Source: Methylobacterium bullatum
GTDB taxonomy: Bacteria; Pseudomonadota; Alphaproteobacteria; Rhizobiales; Beijerinckiaceae
Length of the DNA stretch: 64,000 nt
Direction of reading: 5' to 3'
Assembly (NCBI GenBank): GCA_902712845.1
Contig: LR743504.1
Coordinates: 2,826,001 to 2,890,000 of the forward strand
In this document: piece by piece, positions 38,301 to 48,779 of the stretch
How positions within the stretch are numbered: the stretch's first letter is position 1
Layout: each line of letters opens with the position of its first letter
Translations under genes and position numbers: made by a program
Notes under the pieces: model-generated
Told to the model about the DNA's origin: nothing
Databases searched by the model: none
What the model saw: the letters and a program-made list of their open reading frames with translations, nothing else

Positions 38301-38377
38301 CCAGCACTCCGCCTGTCACGCACGATCGAAGTCGGGCCGGTCCTATCGCGGCATTGGGGCTGAAATCGGAGACCGGC

Positions 38378-38725
38378 TCACTCGGACCGGCGGGCGGGCG
38401 GATAGACCGTGTCGAGGGCCTGCTCGGCATTGCCCTCCGGGTCGATCAGGACGATGCGGTTGCGCGACAGGCTGAAGGAGGTCGCCACCGCCACGAACCG
38501 CTTCGGGCAGGGGCCGAGGCAGCCAGTGGACACCACGCGGGTCATCCCGCCGAGGCCGCGCCTCTTGACCTCCCGCTTGAGCCGCCCCCGGATCTCGTCC
38601 TTCTTCAGGCCGACACGCTTGGTGCATTTCGCGCACACCAGGACAATGTCGGAATAGCCCGACTTCGCGGTGCGAACGGTCGTGTCCTTGTCGTGCTTTG
38701 CCAAATCCGGGTGCCCGTTCCACAT
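38378..38725 (-). CDS. small thioredoxin-like 2Fe-2S ferredoxin family protein
   Basis: A 115-residue protein with two cysteine pairs, C-A-K-C ('IVLVCAKCTKRVG') and C-L-G-P-C ('VSTGCLGPCPKR'), in the order seen in thioredoxin-like 2Fe-2S ferredoxins and the '(2Fe-2S) ferredoxin domain' proteins. A cluster bound by four cysteines is likely. The redox partner is not known. It lies between the HpnL-like gene and flbD, with no clear operon. Confidence 0.72.
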   Translation of the reverse strand: MWNGHPDLAKHDKDTTVRTAKSGYSDIVLVCAKCTKRVGLKKDEIRGRLKREVKRRGLGGMTRVVSTGCLGPCPKRFVAVATSFSLSRNRIVLIDPEGNAEQALDTVYPPARRSE

Positions 38726-38819
38726 CCGGCGCGCCTAGGTAGGGCGCCGCTGCCGCTACACCTAACCATGGGGGGACGGGGCGGCAACGAGACGTGACGC
38801 CTCGCCGGCTCCGCGCCCT

Positions 38820-40184
<1,365 letters not shown>

Positions 40185-40236
40185 GGTCTAGTGTCCTGTG
40201 TCGGTGGAGCCTCGCGCAGCAGCGCGGCGGGCGGGA

Positions 40237-40581
40237 TCAGTGGTCGCTCTTGATGATCTCGGTCATCGTCACCCCGAGGCGATCCTCGACGAGGACGACC
40301 TCGCCGCGGGCGACGAGACGGTTGTTGACGAAGATGTCGATGGCCTCGCCGACCTTCCGGTCGAGCTCCAGCACCGCGCCCGCCTGCAGCCGCAGCAGGT
40401 CGCCGATGGGCATGCGCGACGAGCCGAGCACGGCCGAGACCACCACGGGGACGTCGAAGACCTGTTCGAGGTCGGAGGCGCTCTTGGGGGTCGTGGGCGC
40501 CTCGCGGATCGATTCGGAGCCGAGCCCGTCGAAGGACGAGTCGATGCCATTGAGCTGCGGTAGGCTGAAATTGTCGGACAT
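40237..40581 (-). CDS. fliN: flagellar motor switch protein FliN
   Basis: A 114-residue C-ring component with the FliN/SpoA domain: 'VFDVPVVVSAVLGSSRMPIGDLLRLQAGAVLELDRKVGEAIDIFVNNRLVARGEVVLVEDRLGV'-type sequence covers the last 75 residues. The ATG at 40581 follows fliH by 47 bases. It interacts with FliM, FliG and FliH at the export gate. Confidence 0.93.
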   Translation of the reverse strand: MSDNFSLPQLNGIDSSFDGLGSESIREAPTTPKSASDLEQVFDVPVVVSAVLGSSRMPIGDLLRLQAGAVLELDRKVGEAIDIFVNNRLVARGEVVLVEDRLGVTMTEIIKSDH

Positions 40582-40628
40582 CACGGGCTTTCAAAGTCGA
40601 AGGCGTTGCGGGGTCGAGCGTCGACGGA

Positions 40629-41222
40629 TCAGGATTCGAGAGGGTGGCCGATGGCTTCGAGCACGGCGGCCTCGATACGGGCGCGGTCGCGCACGACCCC
40701 GCCATCCGCCCATTCCATCCGGGCATCGCCGGGGGCGAGGTCCGGCTCGCCGAGGACGATGAGACGTCCCTCGAAGCCGCGCTCGCGGGCGAGGCTCTTC
40801 ACCAGCGCCTCGGCCTCGTCCACCAGCCTGTCGTTCACGCGCACCACCAGATGCGGCACGCCGCGCAGATGCTGCAGGGCCGCGCGGGCCGCGTCGCCGA
40901 TGGCCGCGAGCGGCTGGGTGTCGAGGGCATCGCCGGCGATGCGTCGCGCCAGGGAAACGGCGAAGGCCAGGGCCTCCTCCTCGCGCGCCGCATCCCGCGC
41001 GTCCGCCTGACCGATGAGGCCGGCCGCGGCGAGGCCGACGCGGGTGAGGGCATCGGCCATGCGGGCCTGGGCCTGGGCCTCGGCCTGGGCGCGCCCTTCC
41101 TGGACTCCCCGGGCATGGGCCTGCGCCACGGCCTCGGCCAGGGCCGCCGCCTCCTTCGGCGAGGCGGTCGCGCCCTCGCGCGGCCGGAAATCGGTGTCGA
41201 AGAGGAACCGGCGGGCGTTCAA
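40629..41222 (-). CDS. fliH: FliH-like flagellar export regulator (FlbE position)
   Basis: A 197-residue protein: an Ala/Glu/Gln-rich coiled coil (about 25-65) with repeated 'AQAxA' steps, then a FliH/HrpE-like C-terminal domain ('FAVSLARRIAGDAL', 'LVVRVNDRLVDEAEALV', 'LIVLGEPDLAPGDARMEW'). FliH restrains the FliI ATPase. Its first four bases overlap the fliG stop (ATGA), and the order matches flbE in Caulobacter. FliH is poorly conserved, so the call rests on position as well as sequence. Confidence 0.85.
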   Translation of the reverse strand: MNARRFLFDTDFRPREGATASPKEAAALAEAVAQAHARGVQEGRAQAEAQAQARMADALTRVGLAAAGLIGQADARDAAREEEALAFAVSLARRIAGDALDTQPLAAIGDAARAALQHLRGVPHLVVRVNDRLVDEAEALVKSLARERGFEGRLIVLGEPDLAPGDARMEWADGGVVRDRARIEAAVLEAIGHPLES

Positions 41223-42268
41223 TAGACCAGTTCCTCTTCGCCGCTGGACTTGGCGATCATGATCTCGCCCTTCTCGGCCAGCTCCTTGGCGAGCTCGGTC
41301 ATCTTGGCTTGCGCCTCATCGACGTCCTTGAGGCGGATCGGGCCGAGCGAGCCCATCTCGTCGTTGATGTTCTTGGCCGCGCGGGTGGACATGTTCTTGA
41401 GGAAGAAGTTGCGCACCCGCTCGTCGGCGCCCTTCAGCGCGCGGCACAGGGTGTCGTTATCGACTTTCCGTAGGAGGGTCTGCACGCTGCCCGCATCGAG
41501 CTTCAGCAAATCCTCGAAGGTGAACATGAGCTGGCGGATCTTCTTGGCGGAACCGCGATTGGCCTGGTCCAGAGCCGCGAGGAAGCGGCCTTCGGTCTGG
41601 CGGTCGAAAGCGTTGAACACGTCCGCCATCAGTTCGTGGGCATCCCGCCGCGTGGTCTGCGCGATGGTGGAGACGAACTCCACGCGCAGGGTCTCCTCGA
41701 TGTGGCGCAAGGCCTCCTTCTGCACCGTCTCCATGCGCAGCATGCGGTTGAGGACGTCGATGGCGAAATCCTCAGGCAGGATCGTCAGGACCTTCGCCGC
41801 ATAGTCCGGACGCACCTTCGACAGCACCACCGAGACCGTCTGCGGATATTCGTTGCGCAGGAACGAGGCGAGGATCTCCGGATCGATCTGCGTCAGGCTC
41901 GCCCAGACCCGCTTGCCCGAAGCTCCCTTGATCTCCGCCATGATCGCCGAGACCTGCTCGGAGGGAAAGATCTTGAGGAGCAGCGATTCCGTCCGCTCGT
42001 AGTTGGAGGTGATGCCACCGCCCGAGGAGAGCCGCGAGACGAAGTCCACGATCAGCCTCTCGACGGTCTCCGCCTCCAGCGATCCGAGCTGGACCATGGC
42101 GTGAGAGACCATCTTGACCTCTTCCTCGTCGAGCATCTGCCAGATCGGCGCGCCCTCCGTCTCACCAAGGAGCAGGAGAAGCGCAGCCGCGCGCTGGGCG
42201 CCGGACATGGCGTTCAAGCCCGCCTTGCCGAGATCCTGATCCGGGATGACGCTCAACCCCGAGGCCAT
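41219..42268 (-). CDS. fliG: flagellar motor switch protein FliG
   Basis: A 349-residue switch protein. The middle domain has the EHPQ-like segment 'RNEYPQTVSVVLSKV', and the C-terminal torque helix carries the alternating charges 'LCRALKGADERVRNFFLKNMSTRAAKNINDEM'. It couples the stator to the C-ring. It overlaps fliH by four bases and follows fliF by 49 bases. Confidence 0.95.
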   Translation of the reverse strand: MASGLSVIPDQDLGKAGLNAMSGAQRAAALLLLLGETEGAPIWQMLDEEEVKMVSHAMVQLGSLEAETVERLIVDFVSRLSSGGGITSNYERTESLLLKIFPSEQVSAIMAEIKGASGKRVWASLTQIDPEILASFLRNEYPQTVSVVLSKVRPDYAAKVLTILPEDFAIDVLNRMLRMETVQKEALRHIEETLRVEFVSTIAQTTRRDAHELMADVFNAFDRQTEGRFLAALDQANRGSAKKIRQLMFTFEDLLKLDAGSVQTLLRKVDNDTLCRALKGADERVRNFFLKNMSTRAAKNINDEMGSLGPIRLKDVDEAQAKMTELAKELAEKGEIMIAKSSGEEELVY

Positions 42269-42317
42269 GCCTCACTCCTCTTCGCCGTTGCCGTTTCGAA
42301 TGCCATCGCCGTCGCGC

Positions 42318-43931
42318 TCAACTGTCGTGGATCCAGTTGCGCAGGACCTCCACCGTCTCGCTCGGGCTGCCGCGGACCATGTCCACCACCCGCTGGACGG
42401 TCTCCGCCTGCACCTTGCCGTTCAACTGCGCGAAGTCGACGAGGCGGGCGGTGGGGTTGTCGCGAGCCGGCAGCATCTGATCGGCGCCGGGATCGCCACC
42501 GGCCAGTGCCGGCCCCGAGACCAGGATGGCCTGAGTCGGTTCGGCGGTGAGGACGCGGCGCACGAGGGGACGGACCACGGCGAGGAGAACGATCACCGTC
42601 AGGAGAAGGAGCACCGACAGTTCGACCATGCGCATCACGTCCTCCTTCGACGGAGCCATGAGCGACTGGATCAGCGAAGGCTCGGTGAACTCGACGGGCG
42701 TGGGCGTCTCGGCGAAACGCAGGTTGACCACCTCGACCTGATCGCCACGATCCTTGTCGAAGCCGATGGCGGTGCGAACCAGGGTGGCGATCCGCTCGAT
42801 GTCGTTGGCCGGGCGCGGCTGATAGACGGGGCGGCCATCCGCTCCCGGGACGTAGGCGCCGTCGACGAGGACCGCCACCGACAGGCGCTTCAGACGTCCG
42901 CCTTCCTCGACCACCGTCTTAGTGACGCGGGAGATCTCGTAATTCGTGGTCTCCTCGTCCTTCTTCGAGGAATCCTTCGAATTGGGGTTCGGGTTCGGCT
43001 GGTTGGCGCCCGGCAATTCGTTGCCGACGGTCACGGCGCCCTCGTTGCCCCCCGTGAGCGCGCTTTCGCTGCGGGTCTGGGTCGAACGGATGACCTTGCT
43101 TTCCGGATCGAAGGTCTCCGAACGGCTCTCGATGCGGTTCCGATCGAGCTCCGCGGTGACCTGCACCCGCGAGCGGCCCGCGCCGACGATGCCGGCCACG
43201 ATCTCCTCGATCTGGGACCGAAGGCGGCGCTCAAGACCGACCTGCTTCTCCTCCATGCCGGCACCGGTCTCGGCCTCCGCGCCCCGAGCCCCATCCGCCA
43301 GCAGGCGGCCGCGCTCGTCGACGATGGAGATCCGCTCCGGCTTGAGGCCCTCCACCGCGGAGGCGGCGAGATGGCGGATGGCGCGGACCTGGGAGGGGTC
43401 CATGTCACCGACGAGCTTGAGCACGATGGCAGCGCTGGGCAATTCGCGGTCGCGCTCGAACAGGCGGCGCTCCGGAATGACGAGGTGGACGCGCGCGGCC
43501 TGGACCCGTCCGATGGCCCGGATGGAGCGCGCGAGTTCGCCTTCCAGCGCGCGCAGGTGATTGACGTTCTGGACGAAGTTGGTGGAGGAGAACGCATCGC
43601 CCTTGTCGAAGATCTCGTAGCCGACGCCCGTGGCGCTGGGCAGGCCCTTGCCGGCGAGGTCCATCCGCAGGCGGGGCAGGTCGGCGCGAGGCGCCATGAT
43701 GGTCTGGCCGGCATCGCCGCGCGTTTCGTACTTGATGCCGCGCGCATCGAGGTCCCGGATGACAGCGCCCGAATCCTGCATCGACAGGTCGGCGAACAGG
43801 ACGCCCATATCGGGCTTCGACACGCGAAGGATCACGAAGGCGAAGAAGCCGATCAACGTCAGCGTTACGGCCGCCATGGCCGCGAGCCGCGCCGGTCCCA
43901 ACTTCGTCACCACTTCGAGAACGGACTTCAC
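42318..43931 (-). CDS. fliF: flagellar MS-ring protein FliF
   Basis: A 537-residue MS-ring protein. There are two membrane helices, one near residues 16-36 and one near 450-470 ('VLLLLTVIVLLAVVRPLVRRVL'), around a periplasmic YscJ/FliF region ('TRGDAGQTIMAPRADLPRLRMDLAGKGLP', 'VQAARVHLVIPERRLFERDRELPSAAI'). The C-terminal tail that binds FliG is present ('VVDMVRGSPSETVEVLRNWIHDS'). It heads the operon, and CtrA-like TTAA motifs lie 75-100 bases upstream. Confidence 0.95.
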   Translation of the reverse strand: MKSVLEVVTKLGPARLAAMAAVTLTLIGFFAFVILRVSKPDMGVLFADLSMQDSGAVIRDLDARGIKYETRGDAGQTIMAPRADLPRLRMDLAGKGLPSATGVGYEIFDKGDAFSSTNFVQNVNHLRALEGELARSIRAIGRVQAARVHLVIPERRLFERDRELPSAAIVLKLVGDMDPSQVRAIRHLAASAVEGLKPERISIVDERGRLLADGARGAEAETGAGMEEKQVGLERRLRSQIEEIVAGIVGAGRSRVQVTAELDRNRIESRSETFDPESKVIRSTQTRSESALTGGNEGAVTVGNELPGANQPNPNPNSKDSSKKDEETTNYEISRVTKTVVEEGGRLKRLSVAVLVDGAYVPGADGRPVYQPRPANDIERIATLVRTAIGFDKDRGDQVEVVNLRFAETPTPVEFTEPSLIQSLMAPSKEDVMRMVELSVLLLLTVIVLLAVVRPLVRRVLTAEPTQAILVSGPALAGGDPGADQMLPARDNPTARLVDFAQLNGKVQAETVQRVVDMVRGSPSETVEVLRNWIHDS

Positions 43932-44004
43932 GACGCGACGTACCCACCCGAACCGGAGCGGCGGAAAGGCCGCGCTCGCTCGGCAAAATTTGCCCAGGTC
44001 GTGG

Positions 44005-44031
44005 TTAGCGTCCGGTTAACGATTTCCTTAA
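44005..44031. promoter_or_regulatory. CtrA-like sites upstream of fliF
   Basis: TTAG-N7-TTAAC (44005-44020) is one base from the CtrA consensus, and a further TTAAC follows after eight bases (44028-44032). They lie 74-101 bases before the fliF start, where class II flagellar operons are activated by CtrA in Caulobacter. Confidence 0.45.
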
Positions 44032-44085
44032 CGCAGGGAAAAAGGTCGGTGGGCGGTCGTCGGTCGCGAACCGACCCCGAAACGG

Positions 44086-44119
44086 AAAGAACCGCGCCCA
44101 GGTGAGGGCGCGGTTCTTT
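44086..44119. terminator. bidirectional terminator between sciP and fliF
   Basis: A perfect 14-base stem (44086-44099 with 44106-44119) and a six-base loop, with T residues after the stem on the plus strand and a shorter TTCTTT on the minus strand. It ends sciP transcription 66 bases after its stop and shields the fliF promoter. Confidence 0.85.
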
Positions 44120-44184
44120 TTCAAGGCGATCGTTGCTCGAAGGGGACTTCCGGAACCCGGCCCGGATGCCGACCCTCCTCGATC

Positions 44185-44460
44185 TCAATGGCGGTAGTGC
44201 TGAATACGGGTGGTCCGCAATCCGGCCAGGCCATGCTGGTCGATGGAGAACTGCCAGCTCAGGAATTCCTCGGTGGTAAGGGTATAACGCTGGCAGGCTT
44301 CCTCAAGACTGAGAAGACCGCCGCGGACGGCTGCGACGACTTCGGCCTTGCGGCGGATGACCCATCGTCTTGTCGTGGTCGGCGGAAGATCCGCGATCGT
44401 CAGCGGGCTTCCATCTGGCCCGATGACGTATTTGACTCTCGGGCGGCTTGGTTCGGTCAT
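44185..44460 (-). CDS. sciP: CtrA inhibitor SciP (DUF1153)
   Basis: A 91-residue helical protein with the DUF1153/SciP signature: 'KYVIGPDGSPLTIADLPP', then 'TRRWVIRRKAEVVAAVRGGLLSLEEACQRYTLTTEEFLSWQ', a helix-turn-helix-like core. In Caulobacter SciP binds CtrA or its promoters and stops CtrA activation in G1 cells. Here it sits between flgD and the fliF operon, next to CtrA-like sites. A GATTC (GANTC) lies at 44547-44551 in its upstream region. Confidence 0.93.
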   Translation of the reverse strand: MTEPSRPRVKYVIGPDGSPLTIADLPPTTTRRWVIRRKAEVVAAVRGGLLSLEEACQRYTLTTEEFLSWQFSIDQHGLAGLRTTRIQHYRH

Positions 44461-44564
44461 GATACGCTCTACAACTCGACTGACCTGTCGAGGTTGGAAG
44501 CTACTTGCGCCCGCTTAAGATATGTTGAAGCGGATCGATTGCATCTGATTCGTTTTTTCCAGGA

Positions 44565-45245
44565 TCATGTGGACAACCCGGTTCCGATGTTCTGCACGCT
44601 CGAAATCGGCAGCCGCGATTTGCCGATCAGCAGCACCGGTTCGCTGCCGCTGAGATCGACGCCGTCGACTTTTCCGGCGACCTGCGTGTCGACGCTAACC
44701 TGTGCACCAGTGGCGTCGAAGGCATCGATCTTGATCGTGTAGCTGCCGTTGGCGGAGGTGAAACCGGAGGTGGACCGCCCATCCCAGGCGAAGGTCTGCG
44801 CCCCGGCGGTCAGGGCCTTCGTCTGTGTGGCTACCACGTTGCCCTTGGCATCGCTGATCGTCATCGTCGCCTGTTTGGCGGCACGCGCCGGCGTCAGGGT
44901 CCAGACGGCCGAACCGTCCTTCAGGTTGGCGACACGTCCGTCCGCCGTCACGCTCTGGCCGATGAAGCCCGTGGCGGCAGCCGCGCTCGATGCCTTCGCG
45001 TTGTTGAGGATGGAATCCAGCCGGTCGTTCGACTTCAGCTGCTGTTCGACGCCGGCATATTGCACGAGCTGCTGCGTGAACTGGTTGGTGTCCAGGGGGT
45101 CCATCGGGTTCTGGTTCTTGAGCTGCGTCGTCAGCAGGGTCAGGAACTGCTGAAAATTGCCGGCGATCTCCTGAGAAGCGCCGGTGGCGGTGTTTGGGTT
45201 CGTGATGGCGGAGCTGCTCGAAGCTCCGGTGATGCCGGATGTCAT
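44565..45245 (-). CDS. flgD: flagellar hook-capping protein FlgD
   Basis: A 226-residue hook scaffold. The N-terminal FlgD motif 'FLTLLTTQLKNQNPMDPLDTNQFTQQLVQYAGVEQQLKSN' is diagnostic, and the C-terminal Ig/Tudor-like part follows ('GSAVWTLTPARAAKQATMTISDAKGNVV', 'FAWDGRSTSGFTSANGSYTI'). It is ten bases downstream of fliK, so hook length control and capping are made together. Both probably depend on the sigma-54 site before fliK. Confidence 0.95.
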   Translation of the reverse strand: MTSGITGASSSSAITNPNTATGASQEIAGNFQQFLTLLTTQLKNQNPMDPLDTNQFTQQLVQYAGVEQQLKSNDRLDSILNNAKASSAAAATGFIGQSVTADGRVANLKDGSAVWTLTPARAAKQATMTISDAKGNVVATQTKALTAGAQTFAWDGRSTSGFTSANGSYTIKIDAFDATGAQVSVDTQVAGKVDGVDLSGSEPVLLIGKSRLPISSVQNIGTGLST

Positions 45246-45255
45246 GGCGGTCTCC

Positions 45256-47307
45256 TTAGATTCGGATGTCGATGCCGCCGAGGCCGCGCAGCATACGCAG
45301 CGGCACGGCGTCGTTGGAAAGGCGCGGGTCTTTCAGGTCGGAACCGGGCGTGCCGGAACGGCCATCCCGGCCGCTCCCGCCATCCCGCTCGGCGCCGTTG
45401 CCCCCATCAGAGCCGGTGTCGCTGCGCAGGGACAGGTTGATGGCGGCCTCACCCGCGTCGAAGCCGGCCTGCGACAGGGCCTGCTGCAGGTTGCCGACAT
45501 CGCGCTGGAGCAGGGCCAGGGTCTCCGGCCGGTCGACCGTGAGATGTGCGGTGACGGTGCCGCTGTCCTTGTCGATGTCGAGATTTACGTCGATCCGCCC
45601 GAGATCCTTCGGATCGAGGCTGATCTCGAAACGGTTCGAACCGGCCAGCGACCGGAGTCCGATGGTCATCGGCACCGCGCCGAGGGGCACCGGCACCGCC
45701 TGGGCCTGGGGGAGGGCGCCTGCGGGTTCGGGCACGGGCGCGGGAAGGTGGGCTGCCGGCACAGGGCTGAACGGCGCCGTTGGGGCGGAAGCGAGCTCGT
45801 CGGGAGTCGCGGTCGAACCGGGGGCGAGCTCGTCGAGAGCCTTGGCCGATGAGGTCTCGCGCTCGGAGGCGGCCGCGCGATCGGTGCCGGATGCGGGTAG
45901 GGCGACCGGACGACCGGCGGCAGCTTGCGAGCTGCCTGCGCCGGATGAAACGATTGCGCTCGCGTTCGGAGAGCGTGCGGCACCGGCCAGAATCGCCATC
46001 GCGGGAGCGTTGGCCGGGGGCGGAGGCGCGAGGAGTTCGGGCGGGGCGAGGGCGGACATCGCCGTCGCGCTGGGGTCTGCAACCGCGCCGTCCGCTGGAA
46101 CCGCCGCATCGTCGTTCCGATCCCCGGTCGTCGCGACCGACTCGGCAGCAACGGCCGCAGACGCGATCGCCTGAACCGGAGCCGGTACCGCACTCTGTCC
46201 AGCCATCGCGGGCGGCAGGGCATTCCCAGCCTGAGGCGGGGCGTCGGACAGGCCGCCATTTCCAGCGATGGGCAGCGAGGCCTGGCCGGGCAGGCTGGCC
46301 GAAACCTGCTCCTGCCGATCCTTCACGGGCGAGATGCCGCCGCTCCGAGGCATCGGGACGGGAGCCTGGGCCGTTTGTTGCACCGTCGGCCCTGACGGCG
46401 TTCCGCCGGCTTCGGCCGATCCAGGGCTCTCACGTCCTGCCTCCACGGTAAGGGCGGGCGATGGTCCGGCCCCGTCGGCCATTGTCACGAAGGCCTGACG
46501 CGCCGGTTGCTGCGAGAAACTCGGCGTCGCGGCAGTGCCTCCCAGCGGCCCCACCATCGGTTGATCTCCACCGTGTCGCGACAGGGTGGGCTGCATCTCG
46601 CTGCCCTCGGTCGCCGAAACGAAAGTCCGGCCCGGCTCTTGGGTCGACAGGGGAACTTGCGACCCGCCACCTTTCGCCGATGAAGGAAGAGACGGAGTGT
46701 CACGCTGCTCCGACAACCCCGGAAGCGGCGCGGCGTCTGTCAGGCTCGCTGAGGAATTGCGATCTCCCTCCTGATCGGATGGGACCTGCTTTTCCCGAGG
46801 GCCATCGGATCCCGGCAGGGCGGCACCAATGGCCGGTTGCTGAAGCAGCCACGGGACGCTTTCGAGACCGGCCTCGTTCGACGGAATCGTCTGATCCTCG
46901 CCTCTACTGGCTCGCGCCAGCCGTGTCTCATCGACGTCCCCGGTCGGCGCTGAAGCCTGATTCTGTTCCTGTCGTGCCGGCTCGGGCGAGACCACCCCTC
47001 CGGCATCGACCAATACCGGCCCATGATAAGCCGGCCGCTGTGCAGGCGCCGGCCACTGTGCAGGTGCCGCCGGCCCAGCGGCATCGCTTTTCGACGATGG
47101 GATCGTCGTCGTGCCCGGGCGGATGAGATCCGAAACCGGCGAAGCCAGTGAGGCCGGCATTGGGGACGACGCCGGTGAAGGCTCATCCGCGGGGATGCTG
47201 AAACGGTCGATTCCCGTCACATCGGTGGCGAGAATCGCGGCGGGACGCGCGGTGACCGCGCTCGCGAACCGCACCGCCTGGTCTCCGTTGATCGACGTGG
47301 TGGCCAT
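45256..47307 (-). CDS. fliK: flagellar hook-length control protein FliK
   Basis: A 683-residue ruler protein. Most of it is a disordered Pro/Ala/Ser/Gly/Gln-rich region without conserved motifs. The C-terminal 130 residues are the Flg_hook domain ('FEISLDPKDLGRIDVNLDIDKDSGTVTAHLTVDRPETLALLQRD'-type sequence) that contacts FlhB and ends hook growth. The ATG at 47307 has GAGGAG ten bases upstream. The frame continues to 47475 but past the sigma-54 promoter. FliK length varies between species because it sets hook length. Confidence 0.88.
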   Translation of the reverse strand: MATTSINGDQAVRFASAVTARPAAILATDVTGIDRFSIPADEPSPASSPMPASLASPVSDLIRPGTTTIPSSKSDAAGPAAPAQWPAPAQRPAYHGPVLVDAGGVVSPEPARQEQNQASAPTGDVDETRLARASRGEDQTIPSNEAGLESVPWLLQQPAIGAALPGSDGPREKQVPSDQEGDRNSSASLTDAAPLPGLSEQRDTPSLPSSAKGGGSQVPLSTQEPGRTFVSATEGSEMQPTLSRHGGDQPMVGPLGGTAATPSFSQQPARQAFVTMADGAGPSPALTVEAGRESPGSAEAGGTPSGPTVQQTAQAPVPMPRSGGISPVKDRQEQVSASLPGQASLPIAGNGGLSDAPPQAGNALPPAMAGQSAVPAPVQAIASAAVAAESVATTGDRNDDAAVPADGAVADPSATAMSALAPPELLAPPPPANAPAMAILAGAARSPNASAIVSSGAGSSQAAAGRPVALPASGTDRAAASERETSSAKALDELAPGSTATPDELASAPTAPFSPVPAAHLPAPVPEPAGALPQAQAVPVPLGAVPMTIGLRSLAGSNRFEISLDPKDLGRIDVNLDIDKDSGTVTAHLTVDRPETLALLQRDVGNLQQALSQAGFDAGEAAINLSLRSDTGSDGGNGAERDGGSGRDGRSGTPGSDLKDPRLSNDAVPLRMLRGLGGIDIRI

Positions 47308-47335
47308 TCGGCGCAATCTCCTCGCCCCCCACCGC

Positions 47336-47350
47336 GCAAGCTCCGCGCCA
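47336..47350 (-). promoter_or_regulatory. sigma-54 (-24/-12) promoter of fliK-flgD
   Basis: On the minus strand TGGCGCGGAGCTTGC has GG and GC separated by ten bases, as in the RpoN consensus TGGCACG-N4-TTGC. The GC lies 29 bases before the fliK ATG, so the start would be about 17 bases upstream of it. FlbD, encoded nearby, is the expected activator. Confidence 0.6.
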
Positions 47351-47573
47351 CGAACGACGCCCGACAACCCACTGTTTCGACAGGCGAAATTTTCTTCGCT
47401 AATGAATCGAGCCGGTGCGACCCGGCGAAATCGTCCCTGTCCAGGCAGGATTTGCCGGGTCCGGTGCTCCGGCATGCGAGACCTGCTCCCGGCCTGCCTG
47501 GAAGTTCCACCTCGGGATCGCTATAGATTCCGCATGTGCGGGCGCTGCGGCCTGCCGGCGAACCCGTGACGTG

Positions 47574-48731
47574 ATGAACTCCCTCGACCTTCCCAAGGCC
47601 CCGCACGAGACGCGTGTCGTGGTCGCCATGTCCGGCGGCGTGGATTCCTCCGTGGTGGCCGGGCTGCTCAGCCAACAGGGCTACGACGTCGTCGGAATCA
47701 CGCTGCAGCTCTACGACCATGGCGCGGCGGTCCACCGCAAGGGCGCCTGCTGCGCCGGCCAGGACATCCACGATGCGCGTCGCGTCGCCGAAACGCTCGG
47801 CATCCCGCATTACGTCCTCGATTACGAAGACCGCTTCCGCGAATCGGTGATCGACCGTTTCGCCGAGAGCTATCTGGCCGGTGAGACGCCGATCCCCTGC
47901 GTCGAGTGCAACCGCTCGATCAAGTTCCGCGACCTTCTCGCCACCGCCCGCGACCTCGATGCGGACGTGCTGGCCACCGGCCATTACGTGGCGAGCCGGC
48001 CCATGGAGACCGGCGGCCGGGGCCTCTACCGCGCCCTCGATCCGGCCCGTGACCAGAGCTACTTCCTCTATGCCACCACGGCCGAGCAGCTCGATTTCCT
48101 GCGCTTTCCCTTGGGCGAGCTGCCGAAGGACGAGACCCGGCGCCTCGCCCGTGAGCTCGGTCTCGCCATCGCCGAGAAGGCCGACAGCCAGGACATCTGC
48201 TTCGTGCCCCAGGGCCGCTACGCCGACGTCATCGCCAAGCTGCGGCCGGATGCGGCGCGCGCCGGCGACATCGTCGATCTCGAGGGCCGCGTGCTCGGCC
48301 AGCACGAGGGCATCATCCATTACACGATCGGGCAGCGGAAGGGCCTTCGCCTCGCCGTGGGAGAACCGCTCTACGTGATCCGCCTGGAGCCGGCCACCGC
48401 CCGCGTGGTGGTCGGCCCGCGTTCCGCCCTGGCCACCAGCCGCATCCGGCTCGACGACCTGAACTGGCTCGGAATCCTGCCGTCCGGCGGGGTCGTCGAC
48501 ATGCCGGTGGCCGTGCGGGTGCGCTCGACCCGTGAGCCGCGCGCCGCGCATCTGACGGTTGATCGGGACGGGGCGGCCGCCGAGGTCGTTCTGGCCACAC
48601 CGGAAGACGGCGTCTCTCCGGGCCAGGCCTGCGTCATTTATGCCGATGACGGCCCACGCTCGCGTGTGCTCGGCGGCGGCACCATTCGTCGCATCGACGC
48701 GTTGGCAGCCGGAGCGGCGCAAGCCGCCTGA
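47574..48731 (+). CDS. mnmA: tRNA-specific 2-thiouridylase
   Basis: A 385-residue enzyme that makes s2U34 in Lys, Glu and Gln tRNAs. The P-loop-like PP-motif S-G-G-V-D-S-S is at 20-26, and the catalytic cysteines are Cys109 ('PCVECN') and Cys209 ('SQDICFVP'). The C-terminal barrel is complete. The ATG at 47574 is chosen; the frame stays open to 47415. It is divergent from fliK and is followed by the PmtA-like gene. Confidence 0.94.
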   Translation: MNSLDLPKAPHETRVVVAMSGGVDSSVVAGLLSQQGYDVVGITLQLYDHGAAVHRKGACCAGQDIHDARRVAETLGIPHYVLDYEDRFRESVIDRFAESYLAGETPIPCVECNRSIKFRDLLATARDLDADVLATGHYVASRPMETGGRGLYRALDPARDQSYFLYATTAEQLDFLRFPLGELPKDETRRLARELGLAIAEKADSQDICFVPQGRYADVIAKLRPDAARAGDIVDLEGRVLGQHEGIIHYTIGQRKGLRLAVGEPLYVIRLEPATARVVVGPRSALATSRIRLDDLNWLGILPSGGVVDMPVAVRVRSTREPRAAHLTVDRDGAAAEVVLATPEDGVSPGQACVIYADDGPRSRVLGGGTIRRIDALAAGAAQAA

Positions 48732-48779
48732 CGCCGACCCGAGCCAAAACCTTCCCCATCCGCAGGATCTAGAGACGAT

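Noticed and set aside
42246..44105. 619-residue plus-strand open frame
   Set aside because: It is antisense to fliF, which has clear domain motifs.
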